Below are positions 52,057-61,354 of a DNA stretch of 64,000 nucleotides, in pieces. The stretch's first letter is position 1; every line of letters starts with the position of its first letter. This DNA comes from Pseudomonas lini (GTDB lineage: Bacteria; Pseudomonadota; Gammaproteobacteria; Pseudomonadales; Pseudomonadaceae). The translations under genes and the position numbers were made by a program. The notes below the pieces were generated by a model. The model made no database searches. It saw nothing but the letters and a program-made list of their open reading frames with translations, and was not told where the DNA came from. The stretch is taken from contig NZ_JYLB01000007.1 in assembly GCF_001042905.1 (NCBI RefSeq), forward strand, positions 186,001 to 250,000, in the 5' to 3' direction.

Positions 52057-52766
52057 TCAAAGCCAACAGAGGTTTCGGCCTGATCGAGTTGCTGATCGCT
52101 CTGGCCTTGAGTCTGGTAGTGATTCTGGGCGTGGCGCAGATTTTCATCGCTGCTAAAAACACCTATATCAGCCAGAGCACTGCCGCCGGCATGCAAGAAG
52201 ATGCACGGTTTGTTCTGAGCAAAATGATTCAGGAAATCCGCATGGTCGGCATGTTCGGTTGCCTGGGCACGATTACCGACGAAAGCTCGGCAGGGAGTTT
52301 CAATGCCAGTCAGCTCACGCCGATCAGTTGGGACAATGCCAACCTCAAATTAACGCTTGTTACTGCCGATGTCGGCGGCAGTGGCGGTGCGCCAACCTGG
52401 ACCGTAGTTTCGGACTGCCGCAACGACGCCACGGCCTACACCGGACTACGAACGCCGACGTCTGGGCAATTGGCATTTCCGATCCGGCGATTGATCTACA
52501 GCTTCAGCAACAATCAGCTGCTGATGGGCTCCGGTGCCGGCACGCCGACGCAGCAGGTGCTGGTGAACAATGTCAGTGCCTTCAATGTGAGCTTCGGCCT
52601 CGCCAGTTCGGCCACAGATACGGCCGCCTCCAGCTACAGCAGCAACCCATCTGACCCGGCACGAATCCGCAGTGTGCGACTGACGCTGACGCTGACCGAC
52701 CCGAACAACCGGGTACGCGAACAAACCTTCAACGTGGTTGCCGCCTTGCGCAACCGGTTGCCATGA
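52053..52766 (+). CDS. pilW: Minor pilin PilW
   Basis: A 237-residue minor pilin (GspJ-like) with prepilin site RG/FGLIELLIALALSLVVILG. The mature part includes MQEDARFVLSKMIQEIRMVG, the helix typical of PilW, and a later beta-rich region. Two Cys (FGCLGT and SDCRND) may pair. Co-translated with pilV. It works with PilX and PilY1 at the pilus tip and in surface sensing. Confidence 0.9.
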   Translation: MIKANRGFGLIELLIALALSLVVILGVAQIFIAAKNTYISQSTAAGMQEDARFVLSKMIQEIRMVGMFGCLGTITDESSAGSFNASQLTPISWDNANLKLTLVTADVGGSGGAPTWTVVSDCRNDATAYTGLRTPTSGQLAFPIRRLIYSFSNNQLLMGSGAGTPTQQVLVNNVSAFNVSFGLASSATDTAASSYSSNPSDPARIRSVRLTLTLTDPNNRVREQTFNVVAALRNRLP

Positions 52767-52777
52767 GGGGAGGGCCG

Positions 52778-53257
52778 ATGAGTATTGCTCCCGTGACCCC
52801 TCGCGCCCAGCGCGGCATGGCGCTGTTGGTCAGCCTGGTGTTTCTTCTGGTGCTGACCTTGATCGGCCTTTCGTCGATGCAGAGCGCGACGTTGCAGGAA
52901 AAAATGGCCGGCAGCGTGATCCTGCGCAACCAGTCGTTCCAGGGCGCAGAAGCGGCGTTGCGTGTCGGCGAAAGCGCGGTGCAACTGAACACCTATTCAT
53001 TACCGGTTTGCAGCGGTACCAACCAATGTGCGCCGCCGGCCGAAGCGTCGGTCATTACCGCCGCCGGGTTCAATTCCACCTCGGGGGTGACATGGATCGC
53101 CTCCGGCAGCGGCTTTTACGGGGTGCAGAACATCGGCACCACCCTGACGGCCGTGAACGTACCGAGCAACACGTCGGCAACGCTTTACCGGGTGACCGCC
53201 GTGGGCATCGCGGGCAATTCGCGCAGTGTGGTGGAGAGTATCTATGCGAAGTACTGA
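52778..53257 (+). CDS. pilX: Minor pilin PilX
   Basis: A 159-residue minor pilin (GspK-like N-terminus). The prepilin site is RG/MALLVSLVFLLVLTLIGL with no Glu at +5, as is usual for GspK/PilX proteins. The following QEKMAGSVILRNQSFQGAE is the family helix. The ATG with a GGGGAGGG ribosome site was chosen; an ATG five codons earlier overlaps the pilW stop. The 3' end overlaps pilY1 by 14 bases. Confidence 0.9.
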   Translation: MSIAPVTPRAQRGMALLVSLVFLLVLTLIGLSSMQSATLQEKMAGSVILRNQSFQGAEAALRVGESAVQLNTYSLPVCSGTNQCAPPAEASVITAAGFNSTSGVTWIASGSGFYGVQNIGTTLTAVNVPSNTSATLYRVTAVGIAGNSRSVVESIYAKY

Positions 53258-56200
53258 GACCCGCACAGGCTGGCGTCGTGGGTTGTTGCAGTTGTTCTGC
53301 GGCGCGGCGTTGAGCCTTTATCTGGCAGCGCCGGCTTACGCCTTCACGCCCTCGGACTCGCCGCTGTTGAACGCCGCCGCCGTGGCCCCCAATGTGATGC
53401 TGTTACTCGATGACTCGAAAAGCATGAACAGCATTATCTGGGCGGCAGGATTTGACCCGACGGTTGCACGCACTCCCGTGACTATTTGCCTTTCCAACGG
53501 TACGTGCAAGAAAGGCCGCGAGCTTGACATGACCGATACCAATATTGCGTTGTCGAGTTTGACGCGAGGAACATGCGATAGAGACGGATGGTACGGTTTT
53601 TATAAGAACAGCGTTTCCGATCAGGATTCGCTTTGCCTCAAGCTTCCCGATCCGGTGGGCCGCGAGAACACTCTCTACACCGCGAATTACCTGTCTTATC
53701 TGATAAGCCAGGCCAATAATTCCGACCGGGATTTCACTGATGGTTCGATTCCCAATGATTACCGGATGAATGTGGCGCGCAACGTCTCCAAGACGTTAGT
53801 GACCAGCAACCGTTCGCTACGTATCGGCCTTGCGACATTCAATCTGGCCGTCGGCAATCATAAGAATGACGGCGGTTACATCGTCCGTTCAGTCAGTGAT
53901 TTGTCGGCAGTCAGCGGCAGCGTGACTCAGGCTCAGGCTGATACCCATTACAACGAATTGATCGCCGGAATCGATGAATTGAGCGCCGAGGCCAATACAC
54001 CGCTGGCTGAAGCCTATTATGAGATCACCCGCTATTTCCGGGGGATGACGCCTTACAACAACTCGACGCCCACCACCTACACCAGTCCGATTCAGTATCG
54101 TTGCCAGAGAAATTACGGGGTGGTAATCACTGGAGGTTTGCCGACCTACGACGCAACCTTTCCGACCGACGATCCGCTGGGTGGCAGTGCGTTACCGAAC
54201 TGGGACGGTATCAGCAGTAACGATGGCGCCAACCGCTTCGGCGACGATGAGGGCGATACCCTGTTTCTGGATGACATCGCCAAGTTTTCCTTTGACATCG
54301 ACATGCGCTCCACGGGGACCGATGCCGGGGGCAAAAGCTGGAATGCCCTGGATTTTCCCAGACAAAACATGAATACCTACACCGTGGGTTTCACTGCAGC
54401 GAACCAGATGTTGGCGGACGCTGCGATCTACGGACAGGGAAGGTACTACCAGGCGATTGATGGCACGGGACTGAACAGTGCACTGTCTGCGGCTTTGAGC
54501 GACATCACCTCCAAGGCCGGATCAGGTGGCAGCGGCGTTGCCAGCGGCACGACCCTGACCAGCAACTCAGCCTACTTCCAGACCACCTACGACCCCAAGG
54601 ACTGGCGGGGCACCATCAAGTCCTTTGGCTTCACAGCGGCGGGCGCGGTTAACACGGCCGCAGTGCTATGGACGACCGATACCACGATCGTGCCCGGTGC
54701 TACCGCGCCGACCTACCAGTCCTGGAATACCCTGACCAACGCTGCTGTCACCCTGGCTTACAGCAATTTTTCCCCGGCCCAGCAGACCTCCCTCAGCCAG
54801 AGCCTGCCCACCGGCATCACCGGCAGCGATCTGGTGGAGTGGAGCAAGGGCACCAACAAAACCGGGTTGAAAGCGCGCAGTGTCTTGCTCGGCGACATCA
54901 TCAATTCGCCCCTGGTTCTGGCCGCACCTACGGACCAAACCGCCTCCGATCTGGTGGGCGACACCAGCTACAGCACCTACCTGGCCACCAAAGCCGCCAA
55001 CATGAATGCCAGCCTGGTGGTGAACGCCAACGACGGTTTTGTAAACGTCATCAACTCGACCAACGGTGTCAGACGCTACGGCTATATGCCCTCCAATGTG
55101 CTGCCATCATTGCACTACATCGCTGACCCCACTTACATCAACGGTGTAAGCCACAAGTTTTTGGTCGACGGTCAGGTCGGTGTGTTCGATGCTCAACTTG
55201 ATAGCGCCTGGAAAACCCTGGCGATTGGCGGAACAGGGGCGGGCGGCAAAACGTTCTATGCGCTGCAATTGTTCGACGCATCGGCCGGTAACGTGACCAG
55301 GGCGTTATGGGAAATCAGTGCGCCGGCCACGGCCGATGCGGCGAACGTTTTCAATGATCTGGGTTATGCCTATGCGCGTCCCGAAGTGGCACGCTTGGCC
55401 GATGGTCGCTGGGCGGCGTTCATTTCCAACGGTTATGGCAGTCACTCCGGAGTGGCAGCGCTGTATGTGGTGGATATCCGCGATGGCTCGCTGATCAAGA
55501 AAATCGTGGCCGACAGTACGGTAACCACCAACGGTTTGTCGTCGGTGAAGCTCAGGGTCGACTCGCAGAATGTGGTGCAGGCCGCCTATGGGGGCGATCT
55601 GAAAGGGCGGTTGTGGAAGTTCGATTTGAGTGGCACGACCACGGACACCTGGGGCGTAGCGTTTTCCGGCAAGCCGTTGTTCACCACAGCAGGCGGTGCA
55701 ACCCAACCGATCACTGTGCAGCCGCTGCTCGCCGATCACGCATCGGGAGGTAAGCAAGTGTTGTTCGGTACCGGCAAATTAAATGAGGCTGCCGACAAGA
55801 CCAACAAGGATCTCCAAGCGTTCTACGCAGTATGGGATGCAGAAGGAGGCGCGGGTCAAATCACGGTGTCCAGCTTGCAGGCGCAGGCGTTGACCGGCGT
55901 GTTTTCGGGCAGCACCGGGCAATTCATCACCACTAGCCAGAACGAGGTGACCTACCCGGCAAAGAAAGGCTGGTACTTGCCCTTGGTGTACAACAACGTG
56001 CTGACGGGTGAGCGGGTGATCAATCAGGCCAATCTGGTGTCGGGGCGAATCGTGTTTACCACGGCCAGTGTGGATACCACTGACCCTTGCGCCAGCTTCG
56101 GCACCGGCAAACTGGTCGAACTCGATGCGTTCAGCGGTAAGATGCTCAATTACGCGGTGCTCGACACCAATGCCGATGGGGTGGTCGACAGCACTGACAC

Positions 56201-56366
56201 GATTTCCAGCGGGGTGATCTTCACTGGTGGTATCCCGACCCTGAACGCGGTCGTCAATGACGCAACCCGCAAGATTGTGAACGACTCCGGTGGTGGCGTG
56301 ACCACTCTGGTGGAAAAATCTGGCGGCGGCAGCGGCCGTCGCATCATGTGGCGACAAATACAGTAA
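53244..56366 (+). CDS. pilY1: Pilus tip adhesin/regulator PilY1
   Basis: A 1040-residue exported protein with a signal peptide (about 1-33, ending APAYAF). The N-terminal von Willebrand factor A-like domain has a MIDAS-type DDSKS near residue 53. The C-terminal PilY1 beta-propeller (about 560-1000) contains a calcium-binding EF-hand-like loop DTNADGVVDSTD near residue 980. PilY1 acts in pilus extension/retraction control, adhesion and surface sensing that raises c-di-GMP. N-terminal domains of this family vary widely between strains. The start MRSTETRTG lies inside the pilX 3' end. Confidence 0.93.
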   Translation: MRSTETRTGWRRGLLQLFCGAALSLYLAAPAYAFTPSDSPLLNAAAVAPNVMLLLDDSKSMNSIIWAAGFDPTVARTPVTICLSNGTCKKGRELDMTDTNIALSSLTRGTCDRDGWYGFYKNSVSDQDSLCLKLPDPVGRENTLYTANYLSYLISQANNSDRDFTDGSIPNDYRMNVARNVSKTLVTSNRSLRIGLATFNLAVGNHKNDGGYIVRSVSDLSAVSGSVTQAQADTHYNELIAGIDELSAEANTPLAEAYYEITRYFRGMTPYNNSTPTTYTSPIQYRCQRNYGVVITGGLPTYDATFPTDDPLGGSALPNWDGISSNDGANRFGDDEGDTLFLDDIAKFSFDIDMRSTGTDAGGKSWNALDFPRQNMNTYTVGFTAANQMLADAAIYGQGRYYQAIDGTGLNSALSAALSDITSKAGSGGSGVASGTTLTSNSAYFQTTYDPKDWRGTIKSFGFTAAGAVNTAAVLWTTDTTIVPGATAPTYQSWNTLTNAAVTLAYSNFSPAQQTSLSQSLPTGITGSDLVEWSKGTNKTGLKARSVLLGDIINSPLVLAAPTDQTASDLVGDTSYSTYLATKAANMNASLVVNANDGFVNVINSTNGVRRYGYMPSNVLPSLHYIADPTYINGVSHKFLVDGQVGVFDAQLDSAWKTLAIGGTGAGGKTFYALQLFDASAGNVTRALWEISAPATADAANVFNDLGYAYARPEVARLADGRWAAFISNGYGSHSGVAALYVVDIRDGSLIKKIVADSTVTTNGLSSVKLRVDSQNVVQAAYGGDLKGRLWKFDLSGTTTDTWGVAFSGKPLFTTAGGATQPITVQPLLADHASGGKQVLFGTGKLNEAADKTNKDLQAFYAVWDAEGGAGQITVSSLQAQALTGVFSGSTGQFITTSQNEVTYPAKKGWYLPLVYNNVLTGERVINQANLVSGRIVFTTASVDTTDPCASFGTGKLVELDAFSGKMLNYAVLDTNADGVVDSTDTISSGVIFTGGIPTLNAVVNDATRKIVNDSGGGVTTLVEKSGGGSGRRIMWRQIQ

Positions 56367-56379
56367 GTGAGAGTGAGGC

Positions 56380-56781
56380 ATGCGCAGATCCAACCGAGGT
56401 TTTACCCTGATCGAAATCATGATCGTGATTGCGATCATCGGGATCGTCATCACCATTGGCTACCCGAGCCTCACCGAGTACGTAAAAAAGGGTCGCCGCA
56501 CTGAAGTGGCCGGGCTGCTTTCCGAGCAGGCACAGATACTCGAGCGTTTTTATTCGAAGAATAATGTCTACACCAATGCCATCGGTCTGAGCGCCGGCAA
56601 TGATTTCTACACGATCACCCCGACCCTGACTGATCAGACCTTTCTGCTGACGGCAACACGCAAGGCCGGATCGAGCATGGCGAGCGACAAGTGTGGTGAT
56701 TTCACGCTCACCAACACGGGCGTCAGAAGCATGGTCAATGCGACGGCCGGCCAGACCACCAAGAGTTGCTGGGGTCGCTGA
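56380..56781 (+). CDS. pilE: Type IV pilus minor pilin PilE
   Basis: A 133-residue type IVa pilin-like protein. The prepilin site is RG/FTLIEIMIVIAIIGIVITI with Glu+5 and a typical alpha-1 helix. The DKCGDF...KSCWGR pair of Cys forms the C-terminal D-loop disulfide. PilE links the PilVWX-PilY1 complex to the fibre in P. aeruginosa. It lies 13 bases after pilY1, so no pilY2 gene lies between them, unlike P. aeruginosa. Confidence 0.92.
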   Translation: MRRSNRGFTLIEIMIVIAIIGIVITIGYPSLTEYVKKGRRTEVAGLLSEQAQILERFYSKNNVYTNAIGLSAGNDFYTITPTLTDQTFLLTATRKAGSSMASDKCGDFTLTNTGVRSMVNATAGQTTKSCWGR

Positions 56782-56837
56782 GTTTATTTTTCGGGCGCCC
56801 TTTACGCCCTCTGTCTATTGAACGGTTGGATCAGAAC

Positions 56838-57938
56838 ATGAGCAGGCAACAGCAAGTGGTGATTGTCGGCGGCGGGGTGATTGGCCTGCTGACGGCGTTC
56901 AATCTCGCGTCCGAAGTACAGAGCGTCGTGCTGCTGGACCGCTCGAATGTCGGCCAGGAGTCGTCCTGGGCCGGTGGCGGGATCGTCTCGCCCCTCTACC
57001 CGTGGCGCTACAGTCCGGCGGTCACTGCGCTGGCTCATTGGTCCCAGGATTTTTATCCACAGCTGGCGGAACGTTTGTTCGCCGCCACCGGTGTCGATCC
57101 TGAAGTTCACACCACCGGGTTGTACTGGCTGGACCTGGATGACGAGGCCGAAGCGCTCGCCTGGGCCAAACGGGAAAATCGTCCGCTGCGGGCTGTGGAT
57201 ATCTCTGCGGCACACGATGCGGTGCCGGTGTTGGGCACCGGTTTTTCGCGGGCGATCTACATGGCCGATGTGGCCAATGTGCGCAATCCACGATTGGTGA
57301 AGTCCCTCAAGGCCGCCTTGCTGGCGCTGCCGAACGTGACGATTCATGAGCAGTGCGAGGTCAGCGGGTTTATCCGTGAAGGCGCTGCGGTGGTCGGGGT
57401 ACAGACTTCGATGGGTACCATTGCGGGTGATCAGGTGGTTTTGACGGCCGGGGCCTGGAGCGGTGACTTGCTGAAAAGCCTGGGCCTGGAGCTGCCGGTC
57501 GAGCCGGTCAAAGGCCAGATGATTCTCTACAAGTGCGCGGCGGACTTCCTTCCGAGCATGGTCCTGGCCAAGGGGCGTTATGCCATTCCTCGGCGCGACG
57601 GGCACATTCTGATCGGCAGTACGCTGGAGCATCAAGGCTTCGACAAAACGCCAACCGACACGGCGCTGGAAAGCCTGAAGGCCTCGGCGGTGGAATTGAT
57701 TCCGGAGCTGGCGGATGCCGAGGTGGTGGGGCATTGGGCCGGGTTGCGGCCGGGGTCGCCGGAAGGGATTCCCTATATTGGCCGGGTGCCGGGATTTGAC
57801 GGGCTCTGGCTCAACTGCGGGCATTACCGCAATGGATTGGTGCTGGCACCGGCGTCGTGTCAGTTGTTTGCGGATGTGATGCTGGGTAGGGCGCCGATTA
57901 TCGATCCTGCGCCGTATGCACCAGTCGGACGAATCTGA
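56838..57938 (+). CDS. thiO: Glycine oxidase ThiO
   Basis: A 366-residue FAD-dependent oxidoreductase of the DAO family. The Rossmann FAD-binding motif VVIVGGGVIGLLTAF is at the N-terminus. ESSWAGGGIVSPLYPW and the C-terminal GLRPGSPEGIPYIG with the NCGHYRNGLVLAP tail are typical of ThiO. It oxidises glycine to iminoglycine for the thiazole part of thiamine. The start was set at MSRQQQVVIV. It lies next to the pil genes in Pseudomonas generally and is probably not part of pilus function. Confidence 0.92.
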   Translation: MSRQQQVVIVGGGVIGLLTAFNLASEVQSVVLLDRSNVGQESSWAGGGIVSPLYPWRYSPAVTALAHWSQDFYPQLAERLFAATGVDPEVHTTGLYWLDLDDEAEALAWAKRENRPLRAVDISAAHDAVPVLGTGFSRAIYMADVANVRNPRLVKSLKAALLALPNVTIHEQCEVSGFIREGAAVVGVQTSMGTIAGDQVVLTAGAWSGDLLKSLGLELPVEPVKGQMILYKCAADFLPSMVLAKGRYAIPRRDGHILIGSTLEHQGFDKTPTDTALESLKASAVELIPELADAEVVGHWAGLRPGSPEGIPYIGRVPGFDGLWLNCGHYRNGLVLAPASCQLFADVMLGRAPIIDPAPYAPVGRI

Positions 57939-57947
57939 CAGAAGATC

Positions 57948-58055
57948 AAAAGATCGCAGCCTTCGGCAGCTCCTACATTGAATTATGTTTGACCGCGATA
58001 TCGATATGGCGGCGAACACCGAATCTGTAGGAGCTGCCGAAGGCTGCGATCTTTT
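57948..58055. repeat. REP pair, AAAAGATCGCAG class
   Basis: AAAAGATCGCAGCCTTCGGC plus AGCTCCTAC and its exact inverse flank a 50-base spacer with its own CGATATCG palindrome. It sits between the convergent genes thiO and pilR and probably replaces a simple terminator. Same class as 26542-26623. Confidence 0.88.
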
Positions 58056-58061
58056 AACGGT

Positions 58062-59402
58062 TCAATCCAACCCCAATTTCTTGAGCCTGTAACGCATCGA
58101 CCGAAACGACAGATTCAACCGCTGAGCCGCCGCTGTGCGGTTCCAGCGGGTTTCTTCCAGGGCCTGGAGGATGAGTTTGCGTTCGACGTTTTCCAGATAG
58201 GCTTCCAGGTTGTCGATTTGCGTCAGGTCCGGTACGTCGCCGTCCGGGTTGCAGTTACCTTCGGCCAGCCGCAGGTCGCTGGCTTCGATTTGTTTGTTCT
58301 CGCACAAGGTGTGCGCCCGCTCAAGCATGTTCTCCAATTCCCGCACGTTTCCTGGAAAACGATAGCTTTTCAGTGCGTCGAGGGCTTGCGGCTGGAGTTT
58401 TGCAACGGGTTGGCCAGTGCCGGTCGCCAGTCGCTTGAGCATATTGTTGGCCAGGAGCTCAATGTCGTCGCGGCGTTCGCGCAAGGGCGGCACCCGAAGC
58501 TCGATCACGTTCAGACGGTAGTACAAGTCCTGGCGAAAGCGTTCGGCGGCGACTTCGGTATCGAGGTCTTTGTGGGTGGCGCAGAGTATGCGCACATCGA
58601 CCACGGTTTCCTGCTGCCCACCGATGCTGCGCACGGCTTTCTCTTGAATGGCCCGCAATAGTTTGACCTGCATCGCCAGCGGCAGGTCTGCCACCTCATC
58701 GAGGAACAAAGTGCCGCCCTGGGCGGCCTGGAACAGCCCGGGTTTGTCTTCGATGGCGCCACTGAAACTGCCTTTGCGATGGCCGAAAAATTCGCTTTCC
58801 ATCAATTCCGACGGGATAGCCCCACAGTTCACCGGGACGAACGGTCGGCTGGCGCGGGGGCCTTGATCGTGGATCAGTCGGGCGACCAGCTCCTTGCCGC
58901 TGCCGGACTCGCCGCTGATGTACACCGGGGCCTGGCTGCGCGCCAGTTTGTCGATTTGTTTGCGCAGGCTGCGCATCGGCAGGGAGTCGCCCAGTAGCCG
59001 ACGGTCGATGGCGCTGATGGCACCGCCTGGTGCCGGCAGACTCAAGGCGCTGGTGACCAGTTCGCGCAGGCGGGTGAGGTCGACCGGTTTGGTCAGAAAA
59101 TCGAAGGCGCCAGCCTTGAGGGCGTTGATTGCCGTTTCCAGGCTGCCGTACGCGGTAATCATCGCCACTGGCACTTGCGCATAGCGCTGCTGGATGTGCT
59201 GCACCAGCGCCAGGCCGGTGCCGTCGGGCAGGCGCATGTCGGTCAGGCACAGGTCGAACGTCTCCCGTGCCAGCAGCGCCTGTGCTTCTGCAAGGTTGCG
59301 GGCACTGAAGGTGTCGAGTTTCATCCGTCCCAGGGTTATTTCCAGGAGTTCGCGGATATCCGGCTCATCGTCGACGATCAGGATTTTTTGCCGTGGGCTC
59401 AT
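58062..59402 (-). CDS. pilR: Sigma-54-dependent response regulator PilR
   Basis: A 446-residue NtrC-type regulator. The receiver domain (1-120) has the phospho-Asp in DLCLTDMRLPDG and the DDEPD acidic pocket. The AAA+ domain (135-365) has Walker A GESGSGKE and Walker B GTLFLDEVADLP, with sigma-54 contact loop GSFSGA instead of the usual GAFTGA. The C-terminal Fis-type HTH is RTAAAQRLNLSFRSMRYRLK. It activates pilA transcription with RpoN in response to PilS. It shares an operon with pilS. Confidence 0.94.
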   Translation of the reverse strand: MSPRQKILIVDDEPDIRELLEITLGRMKLDTFSARNLAEAQALLARETFDLCLTDMRLPDGTGLALVQHIQQRYAQVPVAMITAYGSLETAINALKAGAFDFLTKPVDLTRLRELVTSALSLPAPGGAISAIDRRLLGDSLPMRSLRKQIDKLARSQAPVYISGESGSGKELVARLIHDQGPRASRPFVPVNCGAIPSELMESEFFGHRKGSFSGAIEDKPGLFQAAQGGTLFLDEVADLPLAMQVKLLRAIQEKAVRSIGGQQETVVDVRILCATHKDLDTEVAAERFRQDLYYRLNVIELRVPPLRERRDDIELLANNMLKRLATGTGQPVAKLQPQALDALKSYRFPGNVRELENMLERAHTLCENKQIEASDLRLAEGNCNPDGDVPDLTQIDNLEAYLENVERKLILQALEETRWNRTAAAQRLNLSFRSMRYRLKKLGLD

Positions 59403-59404
59403 GT

Positions 59405-60994
59405 TCAACTTTGTTTCCGTCCGTGAGCAAAGGTGATGCGAAAGCAGCCGCCGCCTTGGCGTGGTTTGAAGTCTAGGCGGGCCTGATTGCTTTCGCACAG
59501 CTCACGGGACAGATAAAGCCCCAGGCCAGTACCCTGGCTGCTGGTGGTGAAAAACGGTTCGAACAAGTGCGAGCGCTGGTCCGGCGCCACGCCGGGGCCA
59601 TCGTCCAGGACTTCAAGGGTCGGCAAATGGCTGTCCGGGTCGACAAACAGTTCGAGCCAGACCTGCGCCTGATCGTGGTTCAGGGCGCTATGGCGCCAGG
59701 CATTGCGCAGCAGATTGTCGAGAATCTGGGTCAGCTGATTCGGATCCATCAGGGTTTTGAAGTTTCCCGAGCCGATGCGCAGGTGAATCTGCTGATGCTC
59801 GGTCGCCCCTTCGCGGGTTTCGGCGACGAAATGCTCCAGCCACGGCTTCAAATCAAGCCGTTGCGGCACGGTTTGCTGGCGACGGGACAGTTGCAGGACG
59901 TTTTCAATTACCCGATTCATTCGTTGAGAGTGGTCTTGAATAATCTGCGTCAGACGCCGATCCGCGCCGTTCAGTTCCTCGGATTCCTGCAGTAACTGCG
60001 CGGCATGACTAATGGCGCCTAGTGGATTGCGGATCTCATGAGCAATACCGGCAGTCAGGCGGCCAAGAGCGGCGAGTTTCAGTTGCTGGGCCTGTTGGGC
60101 GATTTGGGCAAGGTCTTCGAGAAAAACCAGCGTCTGGTGGTGCGGGCTTTGGTCCAGGGCAATGAAGCTCGGTTGCAGCTCTAGGCCATTGCTGGCGATT
60201 TTCAGGCTTTGCGGGCGCAAAGTCGGATTGTTGAACCACAGTTGGAGCCGCTCGACCAATGGCATCGAATAGTCGTCGATCAACTGGCCACCCAGCTTTT
60301 CCTGCCCCAGCAAGGTCAAGGCGCTGTGATTGGCCAGTTGCACACGCCGTTGGTCGTCGAGCACCAGAATGCCCGTGCGCATGCGTTGCAGGATCAGTGC
60401 GTTGAGGGCTTCGAGGCTGAGCACTTCGCTGGCCCGCTGCTCGGCCAGGGTTTCGCTGACTTCCAGCCTTCGGATCAAGCCTTGCACCAGCAATGCTGCG
60501 GCAAAACACAGGGCGCCGAGAGTGCCGATTTGCAGGTAATCGTTGGGGCTGGTGGGGTGGCTGAAGCTCAGAAGGAAGCTCAAACCCACGATGCCGAGGG
60601 CGCCAACTGCCGCAATCAGCAGTCCGATGCGCCCGCGCAGCAGGGTATTGCTGATGACCACCGACACGATCAACAGGTTGCCGATGGCGCTGGGCATGCC
60701 GCCAGCGGCATAGAACAGGCCGCATAGCAGCAGGACATCGACCAGCGCCAGGCTGAACAACTGCGCCGGGCGCCGGGTGTTTCCCTGAAAGACCACCAGC
60801 AGGATATTCAGCACCAGGTACAACCAGCTGCCGTTACGCAGCAAGTCGTCATTGGCGAACGTCAGCAACTGGTTGTCCATGTTGCTGGAGATCAACAGCA
60901 CCAAGGTGATGCCGATGCTTAAACGGTAGAGGTGATAGAGGCGCAGCAGTCGCTGGGCCTGTTTGTTGCCGGGACTGGACGTCTCAGCGATCAC
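59405..60994 (-). CDS. pilS: Sensor histidine kinase PilS
   Basis: A 529-residue kinase with six transmembrane helices (about 15-190), a PAS domain (about 200-310; ILQRMRTGILVLDDQRRVQL) and the catalytic core. The H-box is AGIAHEIRNPLGAIS, the N-box ILDNLLRNAWRHS, and the G-boxes DDGPGV and GTGLGLYLSRELCESNQARL (partial). In P. aeruginosa PilS is inhibited by direct contact with the pilin and phosphorylates PilR. The GTG start gives a protein like known PilS; a TTG seven codons upstream is also possible. The 5' end overlaps the PP0621-type gene. Confidence 0.94.
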   Translation of the reverse strand: MIAETSSPGNKQAQRLLRLYHLYRLSIGITLVLLISSNMDNQLLTFANDDLLRNGSWLYLVLNILLVVFQGNTRRPAQLFSLALVDVLLLCGLFYAAGGMPSAIGNLLIVSVVISNTLLRGRIGLLIAAVGALGIVGLSFLLSFSHPTSPNDYLQIGTLGALCFAAALLVQGLIRRLEVSETLAEQRASEVLSLEALNALILQRMRTGILVLDDQRRVQLANHSALTLLGQEKLGGQLIDDYSMPLVERLQLWFNNPTLRPQSLKIASNGLELQPSFIALDQSPHHQTLVFLEDLAQIAQQAQQLKLAALGRLTAGIAHEIRNPLGAISHAAQLLQESEELNGADRRLTQIIQDHSQRMNRVIENVLQLSRRQQTVPQRLDLKPWLEHFVAETREGATEHQQIHLRIGSGNFKTLMDPNQLTQILDNLLRNAWRHSALNHDQAQVWLELFVDPDSHLPTLEVLDDGPGVAPDQRSHLFEPFFTTSSQGTGLGLYLSRELCESNQARLDFKPRQGGGCFRITFAHGRKQS

Positions 60995-61217
60995 TGGAAC
61001 CCGGGCCTTGCTCAAGGTGAGCCTGGCTGCAATACCACTGTTGTTCGAGTTTCAGCGCGCGGTCGCGGGGCAGGTGTACGCCGCAATGGGCACAGCGGAC
61101 CATGGGGGGAGCATCTTGCTCTCGCGGTGTGTTGGCGCCCGAAGCCGGGGCCTTGAACTTGCGCCAGAGCCATACCGCAGCGGCAATCAGGGCGATCCAG
61201 AACAATAAACGAAGCAT
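60984..61217 (-). CDS. PP0621-family zinc-ribbon membrane protein
   Basis: A 77-residue protein with an N-terminal transmembrane helix (MLRLLFWIALIAAAVWLW) and a cytoplasmic part with the metal-binding pattern MVRCAHCGVHLPRDRAL and WYCSQAHLEQG (three Cys plus His). It is a conserved small protein located upstream of pilS in Pseudomonas, overlapping it here by about 11 bases, which suggests co-translation. The function is unknown. It might be a structural or accessory membrane protein for PilS or simply co-located. Confidence 0.85.
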   Translation of the reverse strand: MLRLLFWIALIAAAVWLWRKFKAPASGANTPREQDAPPMVRCAHCGVHLPRDRALKLEQQWYCSQAHLEQGPGSSDR

Positions 61218-61310
61218 GGTGAGCTGCTTTTTGACTAATGAATTGGCAGTTTAGCCAAGGACGGAGCAGGCGCACAGCGCAATACGCTCACCCCTGAAAT
61301 GCAGTAATAA

Positions 61311-61336
61311 AAAAGGCGCCTCAAAAGGCGCCTTCT
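61311..61336 (-). terminator. Terminator of bamD
   Basis: AAGGCGCC/GGCGCCTT stem with a 6-base loop. On the minus strand it is followed by TTTTTTATTA, which fits efficient termination after bamD. Confidence 0.88.
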
Positions 61337-61354
61337 TGGCACAACACCCCAGCG

